Shown piece by piece: positions 8,981 through 18,483 of a stretch of 35,650 bases of DNA (position 1 is its first letter; each line of letters begins with the position of its first letter). The DNA comes from Bryobacteraceae bacterium. GTDB lineage: Bacteria > Acidobacteriota > Terriglobia > Bryobacterales > Bryobacteraceae. The position numbers and the translations under genes were made by a program. The stretch is from positions 1 to 35,650 of the forward strand of contig CANGYQ010000026.1 of the NCBI GenBank assembly GCA_947458745.1, in the 5' to 3' direction. A model generated the notes under the pieces. That model did no database searches, had not been told where the DNA came from, and saw only the letters and a program-made list of their open reading frames with translations.

Positions 8981-11047
8981 ATGAAAACGAAAATCGTTCT
9001 TGCATTGCTCACGGCGGCCGCGGCTTTTGCCCAGACCGTTGAAACCATTCCCTTCCGTGCCGTGCTCTCGCCGGCCAATGAAGTACCCGCGATCACCAAT
9101 TTGGAAGCCAGCGGTGTCGGAACCGTCTGGCTGCACATTGTGCGCGACGCGAGCGGCCGCATTGTCTCCGGCTCAGCGGACTTCAAGGTGGATTACCGCT
9201 TCCCCGGCCCGATCAACATTACCGGCATGCATATTCACCGTGGAGCAGCGGGCGCCAACGGCCCGGTCACGATCGATTCCGGCCTGACCCGGCTTGATGC
9301 CCAGCCGGCCCGCGGCAGCCTGGTCCGCCAGGGGCAGATCAGCGCCACCAATGAAGCGGCGCTAGCCACGGCCACCGAGATGTTGACCAACCCCGGCGGA
9401 TTTTACCTGAACGTGCACACCTCCGACAACCCAGGTGGAGCCCTCCGGGCGCAACTGGAACGCGCGCAGATGCGGGTCTTTATGAGCTTGATGAACCCCG
9501 GCAACGAAGTGCCCGCCATCAATGACCCCAATGCCTCGGCCGTCTCAACCGTGACGATGCTCTTCACCGCCAACCCGCAAGGCGTGCTGACCTCCGCCAG
9601 CTTCAACTTCGACATCAACTACGTCGGGATGCCAGCGGACACCGTCTTCACGGGCTACCACATCCACCGCGGCGCGGCCGGCACCAATGGCCCGGTGACC
9701 ATCGATTCCGGCATCACCGGGACCAACACAGTGGCCGCCAACCAGAATGGCGCGGGCACCATGAACTTCGACATCGAAGTAAACCTGAATGCGGCCGCGC
9801 AGGTGAACACGGCCTACGACATCATTGGAGACCCCGCGGCCTTCTACCTCAACCTGCACACGCGGGTCGCGCCGGGCGGCTTTGTGCGCGGGCAGCTGCG
9901 CCGCACCGATGCCATGGTGTTCCAGCAGACGATGCTGCCTTCCAACGAAGTGCCCGCCGTTACGCTGGATGCCACCGCCGCCTCGCGTCAGGTGATCTGG
10001 ACGCTGCGTGACGATGCCGGCCGGGTGCAGGCAGGCTCTGTCCTGTTTGACCTAAACCACCGCTTCCCGGCCGCCGTCACCTTTACCGGATTGCACATCC
10101 ACAATGGCTTGGCGGGAGCCAACGGTGGCGTGACGATCGATACGCGCGTCACCGCCGCCGCGCCGGTGGTTAGCACCACGGGCTTCGGCAACATTTACCG
10201 TCAGGTAACGGTGAGCAACGCCGCCGGTGTTGCGACCTTGAACACCGTCATCACTGACCCGGCCGCCGCTTACGTCAACCTGCACACCAGCGCCAATCCT
10301 GGTGGCGCGGTCCGTGAGCAGCTAGAACCGCGTCCCTTCGGCCTGCCCAGCATTGAGACGGTCATCAGCGGCGTCTCAGACCCGGCCTACCAGACGGTGG
10401 CCCCGGGCGGATTGGTTTCCGTCTACGGCCGCAATCTCACCCGCGTCGGTGCCGGCAATGCAGGTTCGCCGTCCGCCAATGCTCCGGGGGAGATCAACGG
10501 CACGCGTCTGATCGTCGCCAACCGGGCCGCGCCGCTGCTCAGCGTCGGCGCGCGCCTGGTCGCAGCCCAGGTGCCCACCGATGTCCCGGGCGGGATGCAG
10601 CCGGCCTACGTCGTCGGCCCCAACGGCATGTCGAACACCATGAACATTATGGTGGCGAATCCGGCTCCGGCCGTCTTCTTTGATCGCATCGTGCCCCAAG
10701 GCTACGTCGCCAGTTCCTACCGGATGAGCGATTCCACCTACATCACCGCGGACAACCCGGCCCGGTCCGGTGACACGGTGCTGTTGTGGGCCACGGGCCT
10801 GGGCGCCACCACGCCTGCCCTGGCCACGGGTATCGCCGCCGGAGCGCAGAACACGGTGGCCATGACCCCGGTGGTCACCATTGGCGGTCGCGCCGCGACG
10901 GTTACTCTGGCGCAGGCGCTGCCGAATTCGGTGGGCCTCTACTGGATGCTAGTCCGTGTACCCGAAGGGGTCACGGCGGGCTTGGCCCCGGTGGAAGTAA
11001 AGCAAGGAACGGCCACGGCCAACCCGGTGCTACTACCGGTCCGGTAG
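8981..11047 (+). CDS. Secreted protein with three CHRD domains and a Solibacterales-type C-terminal domain
   Basis: 688 residues from the ATG at 8981, where a clear signal peptide begins (residues 1-18, AAAAFAQ). Three tandem CHRD domains follow (about 23-158, 160-303 and 305-448). Each has NEVPA near its start, a HIHRGAAG or HIHNGLAG strand (His near 84, 227 and 372), and a final LHT/VHT-x5-PGGAxRxQL element. CHRD is a beta-sandwich shared with chordin and is common in secreted bacterial proteins of unknown function. The last part (about 452-688), with VSVYGRNL, GPNGMSN, a QGYVASS segment and ATGLGATTPA, fits the IPT/TIG-like domain TIGR03437, known mainly from Solibacter relatives. It is the first gene of the cytochrome/CRTAC1 set and lies 47 nt before the next start. 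The protein probably stays outside the cell or on its surface. Confidence 0.95.
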   Translation: MKTKIVLALLTAAAAFAQTVETIPFRAVLSPANEVPAITNLEASGVGTVWLHIVRDASGRIVSGSADFKVDYRFPGPINITGMHIHRGAAGANGPVTIDSGLTRLDAQPARGSLVRQGQISATNEAALATATEMLTNPGGFYLNVHTSDNPGGALRAQLERAQMRVFMSLMNPGNEVPAINDPNASAVSTVTMLFTANPQGVLTSASFNFDINYVGMPADTVFTGYHIHRGAAGTNGPVTIDSGITGTNTVAANQNGAGTMNFDIEVNLNAAAQVNTAYDIIGDPAAFYLNLHTRVAPGGFVRGQLRRTDAMVFQQTMLPSNEVPAVTLDATAASRQVIWTLRDDAGRVQAGSVLFDLNHRFPAAVTFTGLHIHNGLAGANGGVTIDTRVTAAAPVVSTTGFGNIYRQVTVSNAAGVATLNTVITDPAAAYVNLHTSANPGGAVREQLEPRPFGLPSIETVISGVSDPAYQTVAPGGLVSVYGRNLTRVGAGNAGSPSANAPGEINGTRLIVANRAAPLLSVGARLVAAQVPTDVPGGMQPAYVVGPNGMSNTMNIMVANPAPAVFFDRIVPQGYVASSYRMSDSTYITADNPARSGDTVLLWATGLGATTPALATGIAAGAQNTVAMTPVVTIGGRAATVTLAQALPNSVGLYWMLVRVPEGVTAGLAPVEVKQGTATANPVLLPVR

Positions 11048-11053
11048 CAGGCC

Positions 11054-11069
11054 CCGCTGGTCTCAGCGG
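11054..11069. repeat. Short inverted repeat between the CHRD and TPR/FG-GAP genes
   Basis: CCGCTG, four bases, CAGCGG just after the CHRD stop codon. This could form a 6-bp GC-rich hairpin. There is no T run, so at most it would stabilise the 3' end or weaken read-through into the next gene, which starts 26 nt later. Confidence 0.3.
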
Positions 11070-11094
11070 CGGACGGTGCGATAAGCTGGCCTCT

Positions 11095-14000
11095 GTGAGA
11101 GGTTTTGCCGCTACGTCCGCCGCGACCGGTCTTTTTTCGATCACCATCTGTTTGGCTGGTGCAGCATGGCTGGTTTCGGCACAAAGCCCGAAACCAGCCA
11201 TTGCTGTTTCTACGGAAGAGCGTTTGGCCCGGCATCGCAACCTGGGCAAGGCGTTCTATGAAAACCCCACCACTCAGGCGCAAGCGGTGGACGAGTTTAA
11301 GAAAGCTCTCGCCCTGGCCCCTAATTCGGATCGTGAGCGGTTGAACTACGGCCTGGCTTTGCTGCGCGCCGGCAAGACCAAAGAGGGGATGGCGGAGATC
11401 GAAGCCGTCCAAAAGCGCGACCCCAAACTGCCCCACACCTACTTCAACCTGGGCATCGAGCTGAAGAAACTGGGTGACCACGAACGGGCGCTGGCGCAGT
11501 TCCAGAAGTTCGTCGAGCTGGTCCCGGCGGAGCCGATCTCCCGGTACAACCTGGGCGTCATGCTGAAGCTGGCTGGCAAGACGCCGGAAGCAATCGTCGA
11601 ATTTGAACGGGCGGCGAAGTTGGACTCGAATCTGGCGGCCGCCCGCTTCCAACTGTTCAATGCTTACCGCACTTCTGGTCGCGCCGCCGACGCACAGAAG
11701 GCGCTGGCGGAATTTCAGCGGCTGAAGAAGGAAGCCGAAGGCGCGGCTGTACCCGAGGATGTCGATTGGAGCGCTTACTCAGAAATTCTTGACCCCGTTC
11801 CCCCGCCGCTGGCACCGTTCCGCGAAGTAGAACTGAAGTTTGAGGACAAGATCCTGGCCGAAGGCGCCACCGGTGCCGTCATTGTCGATGGACAAGTGAC
11901 ATGGTGGAACAAGGCCGCCGTCTCCGGCGTCGCGGGTGTCACCGATATCGTCTCCGTCGCCGCAGCGGATTACAACAACGACGGCGTTACGGATCTGGCC
12001 GTGGTCACTGGCTCGGGCGCTTCGCTGGTAAAGGCGGGCAAAGTGGAGACCACTCTGCCGGGCCGCTACAACGCCGCCGTTTGGCTGGACTACGACCACG
12101 ACTACGACCTCGACCTGTTCCTGCTGGGTACGCAATCAAAGCTCTACCGCAACCAAGGCACGGCGGGCTTTGTGGATCGCACGGCGGACTTTCCGTTTGC
12201 CGCGGGTGAAGCCGTTGATGGCATCGCCTATCGCTTTGTGCCGGACACCCGCGCCACCGATCTCGCGATCTCTTACCGGGGCCGGGCCGGGACGCTGTAT
12301 CGTGATCTGCTGTCGGGCAAGTTCAGCGCGGAACCCGCACCGTTTGTGGCGGCGGGCGCAACCAAGTTGATAGCCGCCGACAGCAACGGCGATGGCAAGT
12401 ACGAGGTATTGTCGAGCGCATCGGCCAAGGCTCCGCTGGCGGCCGACCCTGACAATTCGGGCTTGGTGCGCGCCAACCTGCAGGACAAGATCCTGCCCGG
12501 GGCGACGCTGTTCTTGACCGCCGATCTCGACAAAGATGGCCGTGAAGATTATGTCGGCCTGGACGCTCAGGGACGCCTGCATCGTCTGCTAAACCGCACG
12601 GTCACGCCGAATCGCTTTATCCGCATCAAGCTGACCGGTGTCAAGAATTTGAAGCTGTCGCCATTTGCGGAAATCGAAGTAAAGGTGGGGGGCCTCTATC
12701 AGAAGAAGGTCTATCGCGGCACCCCGCTGGTATTCGGGCTCCGCAACTTCACCCAAGTGGACACCGTACGCATAACCTGGCCCAACGGCCTGATCCAGAA
12801 CGAACCCAACCAGCCCGCCGGGCGCGAGTACGACTACAAGGAAGCGCAGCGGCTATCCGGCTCATGTCCGATCATTTGGACCTGGGACGGCGACGGCTTC
12901 CGTTACATTACGGACGTTCTGGGCGTCGCTCCGCTGGGCGCGGCGGCCGGTGACGGCAAGTATTTTGAGACCGACCATGACGAGTACGTCTTCATCCCCG
13001 GCGAAGCGCTGAAGGAGAGGAATGGCTCCCTGGAAGTCCGGCTGACGGAAGAGTTGAGCGAGGTCGCCTACATCGACCAGATCCAGTTGCTGGCCGTCGA
13101 TCACCCTGCCGATACGCCGGTCTATTCGAACGACAAGTGGAAGTCGCCACCCTATCCGGAGTTCCGCCTGTGGGGTGCCAAGCAGCGTCTGGAGCCACTG
13201 GCGGCGCACGACGGCGATGGCCGCGATGTGCGAGCGAAGCTGCTCAAAGCCGACCGCACCTACCCGGACGACTTTCCGCGCACCATGTCCAACCTGGCGC
13301 CGATGCATACGCTGACGCTTAAGTTCCCGGAGTCCACACCCGCCCATGCCGCCATGATGATGGCCGGTTGGGTGGACTGGGCCGATGGTTCAACGTTCCT
13401 TTCGGCAGCGCAGGAAGACCCCCAGGGTCTGGTGCCGCCCGTGCTGCAAGCGCGCAACGCGGCCGGCGAATGGGTGACCATCCAGCAAGATATGGGCATG
13501 CCCGCCGGTAAGCCCAAAGCGATCGTGGTGGACGTACACTTCCCGTCGCACTACCGCGAGCTGCGTATTGTCACAAACCTGTGCGTCTACTGGGACGAGA
13601 TTTTCCTGTCGCCTGATACGTCGTCCCCGGCCGCCTCCATCACGCGCCTGTCGGCGACGGACGCTCAGCTGAACTTCCGTGGCTTTTCGGCCAACAAGGT
13701 CCATCCGGAGCGCAAGCAGCCGGAAGAGTTCTTTTATCCCAACCCTGACCCGTTGTCGCTGTGGAACCCCACGCCCGGCCGTTACACGCGCTACGGTGCC
13801 GTGGATGGCTTGCTGAAGGATGCCGACGATCGGATGGCGCTAATGGGATCGGGCGATGAGATCCGGTTACTGTTCAATGCCCGAACGCTGCCTGTATTGA
13901 AGACCGGCTGGAAGCGGGATTACCTGCTGCTGGTCGATGGCTGGGCTAAGGATCGCGATGCCAATACCGCCCATTCGCAAAACGTCGATCCCCTGCCCTT

Positions 14001-14130
14001 CCATCGAATGTCAGGCTACCCGCTCGGAAAGCAGGAATCGCACCCGGATGGTCAGTACCGCCAGCAGTTCAACACGCGACCCGGGTTGCGGTTGATTCGC
14101 CCGCTGGTACCGGCCGGAGGCCTGGAATGA
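11095..14130 (+). CDS. Exported TPR / FG-GAP / UnbV multidomain protein
   Basis: 1011 residues from the GTG at 11095. The frame is open further upstream inside the CHRD gene, but a signal peptide (hydrophobic core then WLVSAQ, cut near residue 30) begins here. TPR units fill about residues 45-205. FG-GAP/VCBS-like calcium loops follow, such as DYNNDGVTDLAVV near 285, DSNGDGKYEVL near 428 and DLDKDGREDYV near 475. An ASPIC/UnbV domain (about 506-570) ends with VRITWPNGLIQNE. The last 430 residues begin with IWTWDGDGFRYITDVLG and form a further domain often found after UnbV in acidobacterial proteins, whose function is not known to me. The stop overlaps the next ATG (ATGA), so it is translated together with the multihaem cytochrome. 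A periplasmic or surface location is inferred. Confidence 0.92.
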   Translation: MRGFAATSAATGLFSITICLAGAAWLVSAQSPKPAIAVSTEERLARHRNLGKAFYENPTTQAQAVDEFKKALALAPNSDRERLNYGLALLRAGKTKEGMAEIEAVQKRDPKLPHTYFNLGIELKKLGDHERALAQFQKFVELVPAEPISRYNLGVMLKLAGKTPEAIVEFERAAKLDSNLAAARFQLFNAYRTSGRAADAQKALAEFQRLKKEAEGAAVPEDVDWSAYSEILDPVPPPLAPFREVELKFEDKILAEGATGAVIVDGQVTWWNKAAVSGVAGVTDIVSVAAADYNNDGVTDLAVVTGSGASLVKAGKVETTLPGRYNAAVWLDYDHDYDLDLFLLGTQSKLYRNQGTAGFVDRTADFPFAAGEAVDGIAYRFVPDTRATDLAISYRGRAGTLYRDLLSGKFSAEPAPFVAAGATKLIAADSNGDGKYEVLSSASAKAPLAADPDNSGLVRANLQDKILPGATLFLTADLDKDGREDYVGLDAQGRLHRLLNRTVTPNRFIRIKLTGVKNLKLSPFAEIEVKVGGLYQKKVYRGTPLVFGLRNFTQVDTVRITWPNGLIQNEPNQPAGREYDYKEAQRLSGSCPIIWTWDGDGFRYITDVLGVAPLGAAAGDGKYFETDHDEYVFIPGEALKERNGSLEVRLTEELSEVAYIDQIQLLAVDHPADTPVYSNDKWKSPPYPEFRLWGAKQRLEPLAAHDGDGRDVRAKLLKADRTYPDDFPRTMSNLAPMHTLTLKFPESTPAHAAMMMAGWVDWADGSTFLSAAQEDPQGLVPPVLQARNAAGEWVTIQQDMGMPAGKPKAIVVDVHFPSHYRELRIVTNLCVYWDEIFLSPDTSSPAASITRLSATDAQLNFRGFSANKVHPERKQPEEFFYPNPDPLSLWNPTPGRYTRYGAVDGLLKDADDRMALMGSGDEIRLLFNARTLPVLKTGWKRDYLLLVDGWAKDRDANTAHSQNVDPLPFHRMSGYPLGKQESHPDGQYRQQFNTRPGLRLIRPLVPAGGLE

Positions 14131-16937
14131 GCTCGCTACTCAAGTGGTCCGGCTGGGCGCTGCTCGCGTTTCTGCTCTCAACGGCCTACATCTTCGCCGT
14201 CGATGCCCCCACGCTGTTCTACGTCGGCAACGTCCTCCTGCACTTCTTTGGCGGCATCGCGATGGTGCTGGTGGGGACGGCGTTGCTGTGGCGTTACCGG
14301 GAGTCACTGAGCAGGCGGCATTGGATCGCCACTGGACTGGGGCTGCTCTCACTGATTCCGGCGGCCTACTTGGTGGTGGTGCACAACACGCTCGATCAGC
14401 GGAACGTGCTCTATGCCCACATCGCACTGGCGACGCTGGCCGTTCTGTTTTTGGAGAAGAGATTCCGCTACGCCGCGCTGGCTCTGGCCGCGGTGGCATT
14501 GATTGTCCGGCAGTTGCCCGGTGACAACGGGAAACTGACTAACGCCAAAGTCGTCCCGGTCTCGATGGAAGAAGAAGGGCAAGGCCCGCAGGCGCCCCAC
14601 ACCAAGGGCGTCAAGGGTCCATTCTGGCCCTCCGCCGCGCAAACCAACACCGGCGGCACGATTCCTTCAGACTTCTTCATGGATTCCAAGCAGTGCGGCA
14701 GTTGCCACAAGGATATCTACGAGCAGTGGAACTCGTCGATGCACCACTTTGCCAGCTTCAATAACCAGTTCTACCGCAAGTCCATTGAAGACATGCAGCG
14801 CATCCAGGGTTCAACGCAGCCCTCCAAATGGTGTGCCGGTTGCCATGATCACGCGGTGCTGTTTAATGGCCGGTGGGAGACGCCGATCAAGGATCAAGTG
14901 CAGACGCCGGAGGCGCAGAACGGCTTGGGCTGCATGTCCTGCCACTCCATCGTTGCCGTCAATGGCAGTGCGGGCAATGGCGGCTTTACGATCGAGTATC
15001 CGCGCCTGCATGAACTGGCCGCCAGCAAGAATCCGGTGCTGCGGAAGGTGGACGAGCTGTTCACTTTCCTCGACCCCGGCCCGCACCGCAAGCAGTTTCT
15101 GAAGCCCTTCATGAAGTCGAATTCGGAGTTCTGCTCCAGCTGTCACAAGGTGCACCTGGATGTGCCCGTGAACAACTACCGCTGGGTGCGGGGCTTTAAC
15201 GACTACGACAACTGGCAGGCCAGCGGCGTCTCCGGCCAAGGTGCGCGGAGCTTCTATTACCCGGCAAAGACATCAGCCTGCTCCGATTGCCACATGCCGC
15301 AGGTGGCGTCCAAAGACCCCGGCAATCGCGATGGCATGGTGCACAACCACCGTTTCCCCGGAGCCAATACGGCTGTGCCGACGGTGAACGGTGACCAGGC
15401 CCAATTGAGCGAGACCGAGAAGTTTTTGAAGAACGGCTTTATCTCGGTGGACATCTTTGCCGCGTCACCGGTGGAAGATTCAAAAGGCGCGCTGGAAATG
15501 CAGCGCCGCGCGGGCGAGACTTCGCAGAAGCTCTCGTCCACCATGGCCGTCGGCGAAGAAGGTGACGCGACCGGTCCGGCCTACATTCGTGAGGTCGGCA
15601 AGGTGGCCGCGCCGGTCGATACGGCGGGCTTCAAGCTGGAGCCGGGCTCCACCGTTCGCCTCGACGTCGTAGTGCGGACCCGTAAGATTGGCCACTTTTT
15701 CCCCGGCGGCACTGTCGACGCCTTCGACATTTGGATGGAGTTGATCGGCAAGGATTCCAGCGGCCAAACCGTCTTCTGGAGCGGCATGGCAGAAGATGGC
15801 GGCGCCGGTCCAGTAGAGCGCGGCGCGCACTTCTATCGCAGCTACATGCTTGATGGCGATGGCAACATGATCAACAAGCGCAATGCCTGGCAGGCCCGCA
15901 GCGTGCTCTACGTCCGCCTGATCCCGCCCGGCGCTGCTGACACCATCCACTACCGCGTGAATGTGCCCAAGGACGTGAAGGGTCCGATCACGTTTGAGGC
16001 GAAGCTGAACTACCGCAAGTTCGCGCACAGCTACACGCAGTACGCCTATTCGAGCGCGCCCGATGTTTCCGGCCCGGTGAAGCAGACGCCCACGCTGCCG
16101 ACCGTCGTGTTGGCCGAAAAGAAGCTGACCCTGGGCATTGGCAAGACCGACTGGTTGCCGAAGGTAGCGAAGGCGGACCGTGAGCGCTGGAACGACTGGG
16201 GCATCGGCATGCTGCTGCAAGGTGACTTGAAGGGCGCCGAATACGCCTTCAAGAAGGTTACCGAAGCGGAGCCTGAGTATGCCGATGGGTGGCTGAACGT
16301 GGCCCGAGCGTTGATCCAGGAAGGCGAGACGGAAGCCGCCAAGCCCTATATCGAGAAGGCGATGTCCATCAATGCCAAGCTGGGCCGCGTGCACTTTTTC
16401 AAGGCCATGATCCAGAAGGCCGATGGTGACTACGACGGTGCGCTGGCGTCGCTGAAGACCACCGAAGCCCTGTATCCGCGAGACCGCGTGGTACTCAACC
16501 AGATGGGCCGGGTGCTGTTCTTGAAGCGCGACTACGCCGCAGCCGTGGCGGCGCTGGAGCGAGTGCTGGCCGTAGATACCGAAGATGTTCAGGCACACTA
16601 CAACCTGATGCTTTGCTACCGCGGCTTGGGCGACACTGAGAAGGCGGCCCGCGAAGAAAAGCTGTTCCGGCGCTTCAAGGCCGACGAATCAGCCCAGGCG
16701 ATCACGGCCAAGCCGCGCAGTACCAGCCCGGAAGACAATAACGAACGACAGGCAATCCATGACCACGAAAGCGTTCCTCGCTTCATGTTTACTCCTCCGC
16801 CCGGCAGCACTGGTGCCCGTGGGCCTGCTGTATCAAGCGTCGCTGGTACCCCTGGCGGCGCAAAAGCCCCCATCGCCAGCAGCAAAGCTGGCCAGCGGCG
16901 TCCAGTTCCTGGACGTGACAGCAGCAGCGGGAATTAG
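14127..16937 (+). CDS. Membrane-anchored five-haem c-type cytochrome with C-terminal TPRs
   Basis: 936 residues. The first 135 hold about four to five transmembrane helices. Five CxxCH haem sites follow: C190-H194 (CGSCH), C236-H240 (CAGCH), C269-H273 (CMSCH), C336-H340 (CSSCH) and C385-H389 (CSDCH). The first resembles cytochrome c554-type modules (QCGSCHKDIYEQWNSSMH). Histidines around MVHNHRFPG may serve as distal ligands. Residues about 500-670 form a beta-rich domain, and TPRs run from about 690 to 860. The product probably carries electrons on the periplasmic side of the inner membrane; donor and acceptor are unknown. It starts within ATGA of the previous gene. Its last 60 codons overlap the following CRTAC1 gene by 179 nt in another frame, and this tail (Pro/Ser/Gly/Arg-rich) looks non-native beyond about ERQAIHDH. 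Confidence 0.93.
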   Translation: MSSLLKWSGWALLAFLLSTAYIFAVDAPTLFYVGNVLLHFFGGIAMVLVGTALLWRYRESLSRRHWIATGLGLLSLIPAAYLVVVHNTLDQRNVLYAHIALATLAVLFLEKRFRYAALALAAVALIVRQLPGDNGKLTNAKVVPVSMEEEGQGPQAPHTKGVKGPFWPSAAQTNTGGTIPSDFFMDSKQCGSCHKDIYEQWNSSMHHFASFNNQFYRKSIEDMQRIQGSTQPSKWCAGCHDHAVLFNGRWETPIKDQVQTPEAQNGLGCMSCHSIVAVNGSAGNGGFTIEYPRLHELAASKNPVLRKVDELFTFLDPGPHRKQFLKPFMKSNSEFCSSCHKVHLDVPVNNYRWVRGFNDYDNWQASGVSGQGARSFYYPAKTSACSDCHMPQVASKDPGNRDGMVHNHRFPGANTAVPTVNGDQAQLSETEKFLKNGFISVDIFAASPVEDSKGALEMQRRAGETSQKLSSTMAVGEEGDATGPAYIREVGKVAAPVDTAGFKLEPGSTVRLDVVVRTRKIGHFFPGGTVDAFDIWMELIGKDSSGQTVFWSGMAEDGGAGPVERGAHFYRSYMLDGDGNMINKRNAWQARSVLYVRLIPPGAADTIHYRVNVPKDVKGPITFEAKLNYRKFAHSYTQYAYSSAPDVSGPVKQTPTLPTVVLAEKKLTLGIGKTDWLPKVAKADRERWNDWGIGMLLQGDLKGAEYAFKKVTEAEPEYADGWLNVARALIQEGETEAAKPYIEKAMSINAKLGRVHFFKAMIQKADGDYDGALASLKTTEALYPRDRVVLNQMGRVLFLKRDYAAAVAALERVLAVDTEDVQAHYNLMLCYRGLGDTEKAAREEKLFRRFKADESAQAITAKPRSTSPEDNNERQAIHDHESVPRFMFTPPPGSTGARGPAVSSVAGTPGGAKAPIASSKAGQRRPVPGRDSSSGN

Positions 16938-18483
16938 CTTCACCCACAACTCGGGCCGCGCGGGCAAGAAATGGCTGCCGGAGACGATGGGTTCCGGCTG
17001 TGCCTTCTTCGATTTTGACGGTGACGGCTGGGCGGACATTTTGCTGCTCAACTCGAAAGATTGGGCGCCACGCGGCCGCAAGTCCCTGCCCGCTCTCTAC
17101 CGCAACCTGGGCAACGGCAAGTTCCAGAACGTCACCGTGGGCAGCGGCCTCGATCTCGAGATGTATGCGATCGGCGTGGCCGTGGCGGACTACGACAATG
17201 ATGGCCGCGAGGATCTCTACATTACCGCGCTCGAAGGAGACCGCCTCTTCCGCAACCTGGGCGCGGGCAAGTTCTCTGATGTCACCAAGGCGGCCGGGAT
17301 CGCCAATGCGGCGTTTGGTACTTCCGCCGCGTGGCTCGACTATGACCGCGACGGCAAGGCGGACCTGTTCGTGGCCAACTACGTCAACTGGCAATCGAAG
17401 AACGACCTGTGGTGCTCCATGGACGGCCAGACCAAGTCCTACTGCACGCCCGAATCGTACAAAGGCCTTCCGGCGAAGCTCTACCGGAACCTGGGCGATG
17501 GCCGGTTCGCCGACGTCACTGCCAAGGCCAAGGTGGGCGACCTCAATTCCAAGGCCCTGGGAATTGCGGTGATGGACTACAACGGCGACGGCTGGCCCGA
17601 TCTGTTTGTGGCCAACGACACGCAGCCCAATAAGCTCTATCGCAACAACAAAGACGGTACCTTCACCGAAGAGGGAGTGGCCGCGGGCGTGGCGTTTGGC
17701 GAGGACGGCGTGGCCCGCGGAGCCATGGGGGTCGACGCAGCCGATTATGACCGTTCCGGACGCCCGCACCTGATCGTCGGCAACTTCACCAACCAGATGC
17801 TGTCGCTCTATCACAACGAAGGCAAGGGCCTGTTTGTGGACGAAGCACCGCGTTCCAGCCTGGGCCGCTCCTCGCTGCTGTCGCTGACCTTCGGCGCCTT
17901 TTTCTTCGACTACGACCTGGACGGTTGGCCCGACATCTTCTGCGCCAACGGCCACATCGACGAAGAGATTGGCCGCGTCCAGCCCAAAATCCAGTACAAG
18001 CAGCCGCCGCTGCTGTTCCACAACGCGGGCGCCTCAGCCAAGAATGGCGCGCGCTTCGACAACGCCACGGCATCGCAGCCGGAAGCCTTCCGGCGAGCGA
18101 TTGTTGCACGCGGGGCGGCTTATGCCGATTTCGATCATGATGGCGACCTGGACATGCTGATCTCCACCAACCACGGCCCGGCGTACCTCTATCGCAATGA
18201 AGGCGGCAACCGGAACAACTGGATCTCGCTGCGCCTGCGGGGCGGTGCGTCGAACAAGTCCGCACTGGGAGCCGTCGTGCGCCTGGAGAGCGCGTCCGGC
18301 AAGCAGTGGCAGATGGTGAAAAGCGGGTCCAGCTACGCTTCGCAGTCGGACTTGGCGCTCACCTTTGGCCTGGGCCAGGACAAAGCGGCCACCATCATCG
18401 ACATCGAATGGCCCAGCGGCAAGAAGCAACGGTTGACCGGTATGGCCCTGAACAAGCAACATCAAATAGACGAACCCAAATGA
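16759..18483 (+). CDS. CRTAC1-family protein: FG-GAP/VCBS repeats plus ASPIC/UnbV domain
   Basis: 574 residues with an N-terminal export signal (about 1-35). The mature start GVQFLDVTAAAGISFTHNSG is the classic opening of this family. At least six Asp-rich calcium-type loops mark a beta-propeller: DFDGDGWADI (from residue 85), DYDNDGREDL, DYDRDGKADL, DYNGDGWPDL, DYDLDGWPDI and DFDHDGDLDM. The C-terminus (about 490-570) is an ASPIC/UnbV domain ending in IEWPSGKKQRL. Family members are secreted or periplasmic; a precise function is not established. The start cannot be moved far downstream without losing the export signal, so the 179-nt overlap with the cytochrome gene is probably real. The stop overlaps the next ATG (ATGA). 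Confidence 0.95.
   Translation: MTTKAFLASCLLLRPAALVPVGLLYQASLVPLAAQKPPSPAAKLASGVQFLDVTAAAGISFTHNSGRAGKKWLPETMGSGCAFFDFDGDGWADILLLNSKDWAPRGRKSLPALYRNLGNGKFQNVTVGSGLDLEMYAIGVAVADYDNDGREDLYITALEGDRLFRNLGAGKFSDVTKAAGIANAAFGTSAAWLDYDRDGKADLFVANYVNWQSKNDLWCSMDGQTKSYCTPESYKGLPAKLYRNLGDGRFADVTAKAKVGDLNSKALGIAVMDYNGDGWPDLFVANDTQPNKLYRNNKDGTFTEEGVAAGVAFGEDGVARGAMGVDAADYDRSGRPHLIVGNFTNQMLSLYHNEGKGLFVDEAPRSSLGRSSLLSLTFGAFFFDYDLDGWPDIFCANGHIDEEIGRVQPKIQYKQPPLLFHNAGASAKNGARFDNATASQPEAFRRAIVARGAAYADFDHDGDLDMLISTNHGPAYLYRNEGGNRNNWISLRLRGGASNKSALGAVVRLESASGKQWQMVKSGSSYASQSDLALTFGLGQDKAATIIDIEWPSGKKQRLTGMALNKQHQIDEPK

Noticed and set aside
15480..16598. 372-codon open frame on the minus strand
   Set aside because: Antisense to the cytochrome TPR region; no recognisable domain.
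16789..18021. 410-codon open frame on the minus strand
   Set aside because: Fully antisense to the CRTAC1 gene, whose Asp/Gly loops explain its Val/Ala/His-rich translation; no ribosome site or domain.
18306..18479. Extended N-terminus of the isomerase inside the CRTAC1 gene
   Set aside because: The extension is Arg/Gln/His-rich shifted reading; the ATG in the ATGA overlap begins the conserved barrel strand.
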